A DNA stretch of 17,905 nucleotides from Clostridia bacterium (GCA_017399225.1 JAFQEB010000039.1:1-17905), one strand, 5' to 3'. Numbered from the stretch's first letter, positions 6,766 to 13,607 are shown. Program-made: numbers and translations. Notes: generated from the sequence alone by a model not told the origin.

Positions 6766-7407
6766 ATGCAGAAAATCTGGATCGGTTTGATGGCCGTATC
6801 AATGATCGCAGGTCTTGCAGGCGGACATGTGCAGGAGCTGGAAGACGCTGTACTGACGAGCGGCGAAGACGCCGTAAAACTTGTGCTGACGCTGCTGGGT
6901 GCGATGCCCGTCTGGTGTGGGCTGATGGAGATCATGGAGGAAACGGGCGACCTGAACAGGATCGGAAAAGCCTTCAGACGATTTGCAAAGCCCCTGTTTC
7001 CGGGCCTGGAGGATGAAGAATGCTGGTCGGCGATGTGTGTGAATCTTTCGGCTAACGTTCTGGGGATTGGCAATGCGGCGACCCCCGCCGGTATCCGGGC
7101 AGCCAGCCTGCTCGCCTGCCATGGGGAGGTGGGCCTGCGGGCGCTGGCGATGCTGCTGGCGCTGGATAATGCCAGTTTGCAGCTTATCCCTACGACGGTG
7201 ATCACCCTGCGACGCGCAGCCGGTGCGCCGCAGCCTGCCGACATCTGGCTTCCGACGCTGATCGTATCCGGCGTATCATCAGTCGCAGCATGCGGCCTGA
7301 TGCTTCTTGTTCAACGTGGAGGAGGAAAGCATGGGCATCGTTTCCAGGTTCGCAGTTGTTGCATTGGTGGGCACTGTTCTTCTCAGGGCCCTGATGACGC
7401 GTGCTGA
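6766..7407 (+). CDS. spmA: Spore maturation protein A
   Basis: A 213-residue integral membrane protein of the SpmA family (nucleoside-recognition/Gate fold), required with SpmB for proper dehydration of the spore core. Hydrophobic segments occur near residues 5-18, 38-55, 95-115, 125-148 and 162-182. The family signature GIGNAATPAGIRA (100-112) and LQLIPTTVITLR (138-149) match Bacillus SpmA closely. AGAGGGG lies about 8 nt before the ATG at 6766, preferred over an ATG at 6712 that has no good ribosome binding site. The homologous part ends near residue 188. The frame then runs another 25 codons inside spmB, giving an unusual Cys-rich tail and a 77-nt overlap. Confidence 0.9.
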   Translation: MQKIWIGLMAVSMIAGLAGGHVQELEDAVLTSGEDAVKLVLTLLGAMPVWCGLMEIMEETGDLNRIGKAFRRFAKPLFPGLEDEECWSAMCVNLSANVLGIGNAATPAGIRAASLLACHGEVGLRALAMLLALDNASLQLIPTTVITLRRAAGAPQPADIWLPTLIVSGVSSVAACGLMLLVQRGGGKHGHRFQVRSCCIGGHCSSQGPDDAC

Positions 7408-7837
7408 CGCATACAGCGCCTTTCTGCGGGGCGCAAAAAAGGGTGCGGACACAGCGGCAGCCCTGCTGCCGCCTTTGTGTGCGATGCTGCTGATGCTTTC
7501 CGTCATGAATGCTTCGGGGGCAATGCGTCTGCTGACGCAGCTGATTTCGCCCCTGACGGCACTGCTGGGACTGCCGCAGGAAGTCGCGCCCATTCTTCTT
7601 CTTCGCCCGCTGACCGGCTCTGGGAGCATTGCTGCCCTTGAAAAGATCTTTGCGCTGTATGGCCCGGACAGCCGGGCGGGACGGATCGCCTCGGTCCTGA
7701 TGGGCTCAAGCGAGACGATCTTTTATACCATGACGGTATATCTGGGGGCAGCCGGGGTGAGGCGGCTTCCCTGGGTCGTCCTGGTGTCCCTTGCGGCTTA
7801 TGTGGCTGGCGCGTTCGTGTGCGGGATGATTATCTGA
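7331..7837 (+). CDS. spmB: Spore maturation protein B
   Basis: A 168-residue membrane protein of the SpmB family, partner of SpmA in spore core dehydration. Family strings include AYSAFLRGAKKGADTAAALLPPLCAMLLML, LGLPQEVAPILLLRPLTGSGS, GPDSRAGRIASVLMGSSETIFYTMTVYLGAAGVRR and a hydrophobic C-terminus. Length is close to Bacillus SpmB (about 178). The ATG at 7331 follows GGAGGAGGAAAGC, a strong ribosome binding site located within the spmA frame. A TTG at 7307 is an unlikely alternative. Translation is probably coupled to spmA. No clear terminator follows; the next gene has its own promoter at 7869. Confidence 0.92.
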   Translation: MGIVSRFAVVALVGTVLLRALMTRADAYSAFLRGAKKGADTAAALLPPLCAMLLMLSVMNASGAMRLLTQLISPLTALLGLPQEVAPILLLRPLTGSGSIAALEKIFALYGPDSRAGRIASVLMGSSETIFYTMTVYLGAAGVRRLPWVVLVSLAAYVAGAFVCGMII

Positions 7838-7868
7838 TACAGAATTCTGCATTTGGGCTTTTCATAGC

Positions 7869-7897
7869 TTGCAGTGTAGCGCCGAATTGTGTATAAT
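7869..7897 (+). promoter_or_regulatory. Sigma-A-type promoter for the hutP-like-cmk-plsC-ispH gene group
   Basis: TTGCAG (7869-7874) and TATAAT (7892-7897) are separated by 17 nt. Transcription would start near 7904, giving a leader of about 41 nt that consists almost wholly of GC-rich complementary segments. Confidence 0.82.
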
Positions 7898-7919
7898 AAC
7901 ACATATATGCGCAGGTCAC

Positions 7920-7942
7920 TGCGCTGAAAGGAGCTCAGCGCA
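7920..7942 (+). promoter_or_regulatory. Hairpin displaying the ribosome binding site of the hutP-like gene
   Basis: TGCGCTGA (7920-7927) pairs perfectly with TCAGCGCA (7935-7942), leaving the loop AAGGAGC, so the Shine-Dalgarno sequence sits in the loop. The linear distance from GGAG to the ATG at 7945 is 11 nt, longer than usual, and the 3' arm fills that gap. A competing pairing, ATGCGC (7907-7912) with GCGCAT (7938-7943), is also possible. An RNA switch is plausible because the encoded protein belongs to an RNA-binding family. Confidence 0.55.
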
Positions 7943-7944
7943 TC

Positions 7945-8364
7945 ATGAATGAACATCTTGGCGACAGCCGCGAGGTGGCGAGGGCTGCGATCTCCCTTGC
8001 CATGACCTCAAGCCGCGAGGAGGAAAACGCGCTGAAGATGAGCCTCCATGCCAAGGGTGTGAAGGCGGCAGCGTCCGATTACGGCGGAGATTATGTTTCG
8101 TCCGTGATGAAGATCATTGAAAGAGCCGTTGTGACCGCAAAGCGCGAGGGTCTGATCTCCGACACGCACCATGAGGAGGGCGCTGTTGCTGGAGCTGCCC
8201 GCGATGCGCTTTCCCAGATGACGCCCAAGGCGCTGGGCATGTCCGTCGGCGGCAAAATCGGCATTGCCCGCTGCGGCGGCCATGTGGCGGTGGCGCTGTT
8301 CTTTACGGTTGGGCTTGTGCACCTCAATGAGATCTGCGTAGGCCTTGGACACCGTGCCGTATAA
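7945..8364 (+). CDS. HutP-family RNA-binding protein
   Basis: A 139-residue HutP-family protein. Bacillus HutP is a hexameric, L-histidine- and Mg-dependent RNA-binding antiterminator of the hut operon. Conserved elements here are SREEENALKMSLHAKGVKAA, the His-rich HHEEGAVAGAARDAL (75-89) and the C-terminal strands GKIGIARCGGHVAVALFFTVGLVHLNEICVGLGHRAV. The histidines at 75-76 and 136 fall where the metal and histidine ligands lie in the family, though an exact alignment was not made. No hut genes are nearby; the gene heads a run with cmk 24 nt downstream, so the target is unlikely to be histidine degradation at this locus. Clostridia often carry such orphan copies. The start is set by the SD in the leader hairpin. 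Confidence 0.9.
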   Translation: MNEHLGDSREVARAAISLAMTSSREEENALKMSLHAKGVKAAASDYGGDYVSSVMKIIERAVVTAKREGLISDTHHEEGAVAGAARDALSQMTPKALGMSVGGKIGIARCGGHVAVALFFTVGLVHLNEICVGLGHRAV

Positions 8365-8388
8365 ACAAAAGCATTGCGAGGAGTCTGC

Positions 8389-9063
8389 ATGATGGTACTG
8401 AATATTGCGATGGACGGCCCCGTGGGAGCCGGTAAATCCAGCGTTGCTTCGGCGGTCGCCAGGCGGCTGGGAATTCTTCATCTTGATACCGGCGCGATGT
8501 ACCGCGCTGTCGGTCTGTCCGCGATCCGGCGGGGTGTCGATCTTTCTGACGAGCAGGCCGTGACCGCGCTCTGCCGTAGCCTGACGCTATCTGTATCGTA
8601 TGGCGAGAATGGTCAGCGTACCCTGGTGGACGGGGAGGACGTAACCGGCCTGATCCGTACGCCGGAGGTCAGCATGGCAGCGTCTACGGTAGGCAAGTAC
8701 GCCGGGGTGCGCCGGGAGATGGTCAGCATCCAGCAACGCCTTGCTGCACAGACGCCCATGCTGGTGGATGGCCGTGACATCTGCCTGCGGGTGCTGCCAA
8801 ATGCACAGGTGAAGATCTATCTTACCGCCTCTGCAGAGGAGCGTGCCCGCCGCCGCTGGCTGGAAATGCAGCAGAAGGGCGATACAACGCCCTATGAGAC
8901 GGTGCTTGCAGATCTGAAGGCGCGGGATGCGCAGGATATGAACAGGGAAGTCGATCCCCTGCGTCCGACGGAGGATGCGGTGATCGTCGATTCCACCACG
9001 CTCAGTTTCGAGCAGGTGATCGACGCCATTGTGAAGATCGTGGAGGAAAAGTATCATGAGTGA
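8389..9063 (+). CDS. cmk: Cytidylate kinase
   Basis: A 224-residue (d)CMP kinase, which phosphorylates CMP/dCMP to the diphosphate with ATP. Visible motifs are the P-loop GPVGAGKSS (10-18), LDTGAMYRA (32-40), RTPEVSMAAS (90-99), the GRDI segment (128-131), the LID region ERARRRW, and the ending ARDAQDMNREVDPLRPTEDA with VDST, all in family order. The usual GRDIGT motif reads GRDICL here, so two normally conserved residues differ. GAGGAG (8378-8383) lies 5 nt before ATG 8389; the next codon is also ATG. The gene follows the hutP-like gene and overlaps plsC by 8 nt, so translation is probably coupled. Confidence 0.94.
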   Translation: MMVLNIAMDGPVGAGKSSVASAVARRLGILHLDTGAMYRAVGLSAIRRGVDLSDEQAVTALCRSLTLSVSYGENGQRTLVDGEDVTGLIRTPEVSMAASTVGKYAGVRREMVSIQQRLAAQTPMLVDGRDICLRVLPNAQVKIYLTASAEERARRRWLEMQQKGDTTPYETVLADLKARDAQDMNREVDPLRPTEDAVIVDSTTLSFEQVIDAIVKIVEEKYHE

Positions 9064-9700
9064 AGCGCAGAAGAAGCCCGCGCAGCAGGAAACGAAGCGT
9101 TCCCTGATCTACACCATTGTCAAGCCGGTTGCCGCGCTGCTCCTGAAAACCTTTCTGCCTGTGAAGTACCATGACGTTGAGAAGCTCAACATTGAAGCCC
9201 CCTATATCGTCATCGGCAATCACCTTTCCCTGATGGATCCGGTGGTGATTGGCGTGGGGATCAGGAAGCACCAGATCCGTTTCATTGGCAAGAAGGAGCT
9301 TTGGAAGAATAAACTTGTTGCTGCGATCTTCAATAACATGAATATGATCCCCGTCGATCGTCATAACAGCGACATGGAGGCCATGCGCGCCTGCATGAGG
9401 GTCACGCGCGAGGGCGGTGTGCTTGGTATTTTCCCGGAAGGCACCCGTCATCATAAGGGCCTGATGGAGGAACTGGAGAGCGGCGTGGGCCTGATCGCCC
9501 TGCGCAGCCGCGTTCCGGTCGTGCCGGTCTATATTTCAGGCAAGCTGGGCCTGTTCCGTCCGCTGCATGTATATGTTGGCGACCCGATCCCCACGGAGGA
9601 TCTGCGGGAGCAGGGCGTCAACAAGGAGAGCTGCGAGCTGTTCCTCAAGCGCATCACACAGACTTACGCTGAGCTCGCAAAGGCACGCCCGATGGCGTGA
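9056..9700 (+). CDS. plsC: 1-acyl-sn-glycerol-3-phosphate acyltransferase
   Basis: A 214-residue acyltransferase of the PlsC family, which adds the second acyl chain to lysophosphatidic acid to give phosphatidic acid at the membrane. Block I GNHLSLMDP (54-62) has the catalytic HX4D pair (His56, Asp61), and block III FPEGTR (126-131) binds the glycerol phosphate. A hydrophobic N-terminal stretch (about 18-34) would anchor the protein. The ATG overlaps the end of cmk by 8 nt. The order cmk-plsC-ispH is common in Clostridia. About 180 nt separate the gene from the chosen ispH start. Confidence 0.93.
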   Translation: MSEAQKKPAQQETKRSLIYTIVKPVAALLLKTFLPVKYHDVEKLNIEAPYIVIGNHLSLMDPVVIGVGIRKHQIRFIGKKELWKNKLVAAIFNNMNMIPVDRHNSDMEAMRACMRVTREGGVLGIFPEGTRHHKGLMEELESGVGLIALRSRVPVVPVYISGKLGLFRPLHVYVGDPIPTEDLREQGVNKESCELFLKRITQTYAELAKARPMA

Positions 9701-9753
9701 GGTTGCCTTCTGACTGCCGTGCCTTGACAGCACAGGGCGGAAAGGGAAATGAA

Positions 9754-9821
9754 AAGCAGGAATCTGAACTTTTTTCGAAATTTTTCAAAAATCAAGCAGG
9801 AATCCGGGAAAGTGTAGCGAA
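9754..9821 (+). repeat. Tandem GCAGGAAT...CGAA motif upstream of ispH
   Basis: The 11-mer AAGCAGGAATC occurs at 9754-9764 and again at 9794-9804, exactly 40 nt apart. In both copies GCAGGAAT is followed by CGAA, after 12 nt in the first copy and 14 nt in the second. The region between is A/T-rich. This looks like a duplicated protein-binding site or two overlapping non-sigma-A promoters. No clear sigma-A promoter for ispH is seen here. Confidence 0.45.
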
Positions 9822-9878
9822 TCTAACACAAATAGAGCATTTTGCGTGAACGTGCAATGCCGGAAAGGATGCTGCTTC

Positions 9879-11843
9879 GTGCCGATTGAGGTTGCTGCCC
9901 ACGCGGGCTTCTGTATGGGCGTCCGCAGGGCGGTAGAGGAAGCAACGAAAATTGCCCGCTCTGGCATTCCGAGCTGCACGCTGGGCGAACTGGCGCATAA
10001 CCCCACGGTTGTCGACACGCTTCGCTCCATGGGCGTTCCGCCGGTGCATGACGCTCAGGAGGCGCATGACATACAGGTGCTGATCCGCAGTCATGGCGTT
10101 TCGCCGGACGTGCTGGAGACGCTGGAGCGCAACGGCTGCACCATCGTCGATCTGACCTGCCCCTTTGTAGCAAAGCTCCACAGCATCGTTGCGGAGGGCA
10201 CAAAGGACGGCACGCCGGTCATCATGGTAGGGGAGCGGGAGCACCCTGAGGTGAAGGGCACCTGCGGCTGGGCAAACGGCCCTGTGTATGTGGTCGCTAC
10301 CCCTGAGGAAGCGGAGCTGCTGCCTGAGATGCCCCGCGCTGTCGCTGCTGCCCAGACGACCTATCCCCCTGAACGGTGGGAGGAGATCGTCTCTGTCATC
10401 CGCAGAAAGGTGGGGGAGCTCCAGGAGCACTGCACCATCTGCAACGCGACGCCTGTCCGCCAGCGGGAAGCCAAGGAGCTTGCTGCCAGAGCTGATGCGA
10501 TGATCGTCGTCGGAGGCCGGACAAGCGCCAATACCCAAAAGCTCTATGCGGCCTGCAAAGCGCTGTGTCCGCGAACGATTCTGGTAGAGTGCGCGGCGGA
10601 GATCCCGCCTGCCTTTGCAAATACAGGTTCCGAATTCATAGGAATAACCGCTGGCGCGTCTACGCCGGCTGGTTCATTAGAGGAGGTTTTAACTCACATG
10701 ACCGACATGCAGAACACCGATTTCACCATGGATGCTGTGGTTGCCAGCATGACCCGCATCCGCGCCGGCCAGACCGTTACCGGTAAGGTCGTCCTCGTTG
10801 GCGAAGATGAAGTTTGCGTCAACATTGGCTACAAGGCTGACGGCATCATCAAGCGCGCTGACCTGACCCAGGAAGACGTCAAGGTTGACGACGAGATCGA
10901 AGCCGAGATCGTCAAGGTCAACGACGGCGAGGGCAATGTTGTCCTGTCCCAGCGCAACATCGTCAACCGCAAGGCCTGGGAGGCCCTGCTGGCCAAGTTC
11001 GAAGCCAACGAGTACATCGACGGCGTGGGCAAGGAGGCTGTCAAGGGCGGCCTGATCGCTGACGTTGAGGGCGTGCGCGCCTTCGTTCCCGCCTCTCAGC
11101 TGGCTCAGCACTATGTCGAGAAGATCGGCGAGTTCGTCGGCAAGGACATGAAGCTGAAGATCATCGAGGTCGACAAGCAGAAGAAGCGCATCGTTGCTTC
11201 CCGCAAGGCTGTCATCGTCGAGGAGACTGCTGCCCGCGAGAAGGAAGCGTGGGAGCGTCTGGAAGAGGGCATCATCATCCACGGTATCGTCCGTCGTCTG
11301 TCTCCCTTCGGAGCGTTCGTGGACGTGGGCGGCGTTGATGGCCTGATCCACATCACCGACCTGAGCTGGGGCCGCATCTCTCATCCCAATGAGGTCGTCA
11401 AGCCCAACCAGGAAGTGGACGTGAAGATCCTGTCCCTGGATCGCGAGCGCAAGCGCATCCAGCTGGGCTACAAGCAGCTGCAGCCCCGTCCCTGGGACAA
11501 CGCCGCCGAGCGTTACCCCGAGGGCTCCATCGTTGAGGGCAAGGTTGTCCGCATCACTGAGTTCGGCGCTTTCGTTGAGCTGCAGCCTGGTCTGGACGGC
11601 CTGGTACACATCTCCCAGTGCGCCCCCACCCGCGTCAACAAGGTTGAGGACGCTGTTCAGGTTGGCCAGGTCGTTCGCGTGAAGGTCCTGTCCGTGGATA
11701 CCGAGAAGAAGCGTATCTCCCTGTCCATCCGTCAGGCCGTCGAAGAGGAGTTCAACTTCGAAGAGGGCGAGATGGAAGAGGTCGCCGTCGAGGTCGAGGC
11801 TGAGGCCGTTGATACCGAGGCTGTGGAGACCGTCGAGGAGTAA
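9879..11843 (+). CDS. ispH: Bifunctional IspH (HMBPP reductase) - ribosomal protein S1 fusion
   Basis: A 654-residue fusion. Residues 1 to about 272 are IspH, the [4Fe-4S] reductase that makes IPP and DMAPP in the last step of the MEP isoprenoid pathway: cluster cysteines Cys12 (HAGFCMGV), Cys94 (LTCPFV) and Cys188 (TICNAT), with HNPTVV, RSHGV and EHPEVKGT. From about 296 there are four S1 RNA-binding domains (roughly 296-362, 378-442, 462-530, 547-619) and an acidic Glu/Val tail. Such fusions are known in Clostridia. GTG 9879 is chosen because AAAGGA (9864-9869) lies 9 nt upstream and the protein then begins [12 protein letters not shown] like other IspH; a GTG at 9846 is possible. An internal ribosome binding site lies at the junction, and codon use is more biased in the S1 half. 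A terminator follows. Confidence 0.93.
   Translation: MPIEVAAHAGFCMGVRRAVEEATKIARSGIPSCTLGELAHNPTVVDTLRSMGVPPVHDAQEAHDIQVLIRSHGVSPDVLETLERNGCTIVDLTCPFVAKLHSIVAEGTKDGTPVIMVGEREHPEVKGTCGWANGPVYVVATPEEAELLPEMPRAVAAAQTTYPPERWEEIVSVIRRKVGELQEHCTICNATPVRQREAKELAARADAMIVVGGRTSANTQKLYAACKALCPRTILVECAAEIPPAFANTGSEFIGITAGASTPAGSLEEVLTHMTDMQNTDFTMDAVVASMTRIRAGQTVTGKVVLVGEDEVCVNIGYKADGIIKRADLTQEDVKVDDEIEAEIVKVNDGEGNVVLSQRNIVNRKAWEALLAKFEANEYIDGVGKEAVKGGLIADVEGVRAFVPASQLAQHYVEKIGEFVGKDMKLKIIEVDKQKKRIVASRKAVIVEETAAREKEAWERLEEGIIIHGIVRRLSPFGAFVDVGGVDGLIHITDLSWGRISHPNEVVKPNQEVDVKILSLDRERKRIQLGYKQLQPRPWDNAAERYPEGSIVEGKVVRITEFGAFVELQPGLDGLVHISQCAPTRVNKVEDAVQVGQVVRVKVLSVDTEKKRISLSIRQAVEEEFNFEEGEMEEVAVEVEAEAVDTEAVETVEE
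10681..10700 (+). promoter_or_regulatory. Internal Shine-Dalgarno and ATG at the IspH/S1 junction
   Basis: AGGAGG (10681-10686) is followed after 11 nt by an in-frame ATG (10698-10700), with a second in-frame ATG at 10707. Initiation here would give a free four-domain S1 protein of about 381 residues. The AGGAGG also encodes the Glu-Glu-Val that is natural at the IspH C-terminus, so it may be fortuitous. Confidence 0.4.
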
Positions 11844-11857
11844 TCCTGTAAATCCAG

Positions 11858-11896
11858 ACAGGAGGTAAGCTGCGTGCTTGCCTCCTGTTTTCTGTT
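11858..11896 (+). terminator. Terminator of the ispH-S1 gene
   Basis: A 13-bp stem with one G-U pair (11858-11870 with 11876-11888) and a 5-nt loop is followed by TTTTCTGTT. The ribosome binding site of thiN begins immediately after the T-run, so some readthrough may feed thiN. Confidence 0.88.
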
Positions 11897-11910
11897 AAGG
11901 AGAGAGTGCC

Positions 11911-12531
11911 ATGGCCCGCTGCATCATCATTACACCGCTATACCAGGGTGAGGAGCTTGCCTGGATCACCCCCGGAGCGGAGGATCTGCTCATTTGCGCT
12001 GATGGAGGCTGCAGCGCCGCAGCCGCTTATGGTCTTGAGCCCCATCTGATCATCGGTGATTTTGATTCCCTGGGCAGCGTGCCTGCGGGGGACAATGTGA
12101 TTAGACTCCCGGTTCACAAGGATGATACTGATACGGTCGTCTGCCTGCGGGAAGGTCGCAGCCGGGGATACCGGGAGTTCATTATCGCAGGCGGCCTGGG
12201 CGGACGTTTCGATCACACACTTTCCTGCCTGCAATGCGCAGCTGACGGCGCGCTTCGAGGTGAGAGAATTTGGATTTGTGATGAACGGAATCGCGTGACC
12301 GTGCTGGCTCCGGGGGAGTACCGGTTCGAGGCAATGTCCGGGCGAAAGCTTTCCCTGCTGGCGTATACCTCGGAGGTCAAAGGGATCACACTGAAGGGCG
12401 CCCTTTGGGAGCTGGAGAACGCGTCGCTTACCAGCAATTACCCCCTTGGGTGCAGCAATGAGTGGACGGAAGAGGCGGCCCGCCTGTCCTTCCGTGAAGG
12501 ACTCCTGACGGTTTGTATGTCAAGGGATTGA
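11911..12531 (+). CDS. thiN: Thiamine pyrophosphokinase
   Basis: A 206-residue thiamine pyrophosphokinase, which transfers pyrophosphate from ATP to thiamine to give the cofactor TPP. Motifs in order: CADGG (29-33), GDFDS (49-53) and KDDTD (70-74) for Mg-ATP and catalysis, GGLGGRFDH (94-102), and the C-terminal thiamine-binding NYPLGCSNEW (176-185). Length is typical (about 210). AAGGAG (11897-11902) lies 8 nt before the ATG. No TPP riboswitch is seen in the short upstream gap. The gene follows the ispH-S1 terminator and has no obvious promoter of its own, so it may rely on readthrough. The reading frame stays open for 41 codons after its TGA, without recognisable homology. Confidence 0.94.
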   Translation: MARCIIITPLYQGEELAWITPGAEDLLICADGGCSAAAAYGLEPHLIIGDFDSLGSVPAGDNVIRLPVHKDDTDTVVCLREGRSRGYREFIIAGGLGGRFDHTLSCLQCAADGALRGERIWICDERNRVTVLAPGEYRFEAMSGRKLSLLAYTSEVKGITLKGALWELENASLTSNYPLGCSNEWTEEAARLSFREGLLTVCMSRD

Positions 12532-12711
12532 GCGAATCAGCTCCAAAACACGAACGATTCCCTTTGGATTGGGCTGACTGCAATGATGCTATCCAGCAGT
12601 ATTCACCAAAGACTCAGCAGCCGCGAGACCGAAAAGCTGGAATGCTTGTGAAGTTCAAACATTGATATTCGTGCATAATTAACAAATTATTGCGATTGCC
12701 GGGGTTCCCCC
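12532..12711 (+). other. Non-coding stretch between thiN and the purC promoter
   Basis: I find no gene and no convincing terminator in these 180 nt. The thiN frame is open for 41 codons after its stop, and an ATG at 12583 within it would encode a 22-residue peptide with no ribosome binding site. A weak 7-bp pairing of TCAGCTC with GGGCTGA near 12537-12577 lacks a T-run. The second half is A/T-rich, as expected before a promoter. Confidence 0.5.
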
Positions 12712-12740
12712 TTGTTGAAGACGGGAAAAGGTGGTACAAT
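12712..12740 (+). promoter_or_regulatory. Probable purC promoter
   Basis: TTGTTG (12712-12717) and TACAAT (12735-12740) are 17 nt apart. Transcription would start near 12747, leaving a leader of about 138 nt before the chosen purC start. Confidence 0.6.
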
Positions 12741-12745
12741 TGTTC

Positions 12746-12857
12746 AATATCCGGAGAAATGACGAAAATGTTCGTCTTTTCGACAGATGTTTCCTTGGTT
12801 CCGACGGATATTTTTCATCCGGCGGACAAAGGCTGAGAGAAACAGAAATGCACTCAG
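12746..12857 (+). promoter_or_regulatory. Structured leader of purC with competing pairings
   Basis: Three elements are visible. (a) AATATCCG (12746-12753) pairs with CGGATATT (12805-12812), which is followed by three T. (b) Inside that arm, GACGAA and TTCGTC (12761-12776) make a 6-bp hairpin with a 4-nt loop followed by TTTT. (c) TCCG-A-CGGAT (12800-12809) pairs with ATCCG-G-CGGA (12817-12826), a 10-position helix with one mismatch, which excludes pairing (a) because both use CGGAT at 12805-12809. It matches no purine, TPP or other riboswitch consensus that I can recognise. Confidence 0.4.
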
Positions 12858-12884
12858 TTCATGTTTGAAAGGGAGCGTGCCCAC

Positions 12885-13598
12885 ATGGTGGAGATTGGCA
12901 AGCTGCTGACGGAAGGCAAGGGGAAACGCGTATACGAAACCAGCAATCCTGATACGGCGGTCGTCTATTTCAAGGATGAGGCGCTGGCCTTCCACGGCCT
13001 GAAGCGCGGGCGCATTCTTGGCAAGGGCGAGGTCAATAACGCGATCTGCGATCATCTTTTCAAGCTGCTTCAGCAGCATGGCGTTGAGACCCACTACATC
13101 GAGAAGCTTGACGCCCGTCAGAGCCTTGTACGCCGCTGTGATATCATTCCGATCGCCATCAAGGTACGCAACCGGGTTGCCGGCTCGCTGGCCAAGCGCA
13201 TCGGCCTTGCCATCGGCACGAAGCTGGATTCCCCTGTGGTCGAGTTTGAGCTGCGGGACGAGTATCTGGATAACCCCATCATTAACGGTACCCATGCCGT
13301 AGCCTTGCATATCGCCACCCAGCAGGAACTCCGTCAGATGGTCGATACGGCGATGAAGATCAACCAGATCATCACGGATTACATGGCCGATATCGGCGTG
13401 GAGCTGGTGGATATCAAGCTTGAGTTTGGCCGCTGGGACGGCAGGATCATCCTTGCGGACGAGATCTCGCCCGACACAGCCCGGTTCTGGGACGCCCGCA
13501 CTCATGAGCCCATGGATATCGATCGTTTCCGCCGCGATCTGGGCAACGTGGAGCAGGCTTATCAGGATCTTCTTCATCGTATCATGGGCGAAAGCTGA
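12885..13598 (+). CDS. purC: Phosphoribosylaminoimidazole-succinocarboxamide synthase
   Basis: A 237-residue SAICAR synthase, which joins aspartate to CAIR with ATP in de novo purine synthesis. Family features are the start LLTEGKGKRVYE, the central RNRVAGSLAKRIGL, ELVDIKLEFGR and the signature DEISPDTARFWD. Length is typical of the bacterial enzyme (about 235-240). ATG 12885 is preferred over ATG 12861 because AAAGGGAG (12868-12875) lies 9 nt upstream. No other pur genes are adjacent: the gene is a single unit between its own promoter and a terminator, unlike the long pur operons of many Bacillota. Confidence 0.95.
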   Translation: MVEIGKLLTEGKGKRVYETSNPDTAVVYFKDEALAFHGLKRGRILGKGEVNNAICDHLFKLLQQHGVETHYIEKLDARQSLVRRCDIIPIAIKVRNRVAGSLAKRIGLAIGTKLDSPVVEFELRDEYLDNPIINGTHAVALHIATQQELRQMVDTAMKINQIITDYMADIGVELVDIKLEFGRWDGRIILADEISPDTARFWDARTHEPMDIDRFRRDLGNVEQAYQDLLHRIMGES

Positions 13599-13607
13599 AT
13601 GGAATGA

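Noticed and set aside
7860..7885. Closely spaced TAG/CAG triplets upstream of the hutP-like gene, like the NAG repeats bound by HutP
   Set aside because: They overlap the -35/-10 region and so are not in the predicted transcript, where HutP would act.
9700..9745. Possible terminator after plsC (GTGC/GCAC inverted repeat)
   Set aside because: The stem is only 4-5 bp and has no T-run.
9724..9752. TTGACA at 9724-9729 as a -35 box for ispH
   Set aside because: No acceptable -10 box is found 15-19 nt downstream.
10689..11609. A 306-codon minus-strand open frame opposite the S1 domains
   Set aside because: It is an antisense shadow of highly biased coding sequence, with no homology or start signals.
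12583..12651. A 22-codon frame (MMLSSSIHQRL...) whose end faintly resembles the start of a LuxR-type helix-turn-helix
   Set aside because: There is no ribosome binding site, it is very short, and the likeness rests on a few residues. The 41-codon open stretch after thiN is not improbable by chance.
12830..12860. GGCTGAGA in the purC leader, reminiscent of part of a TPP riboswitch, with thiN upstream
   Set aside because: The rest of the TPP consensus (a following ACC... and the CCTGATCTGG segment) is absent, and the element is in front of purC rather than a thiamine gene.
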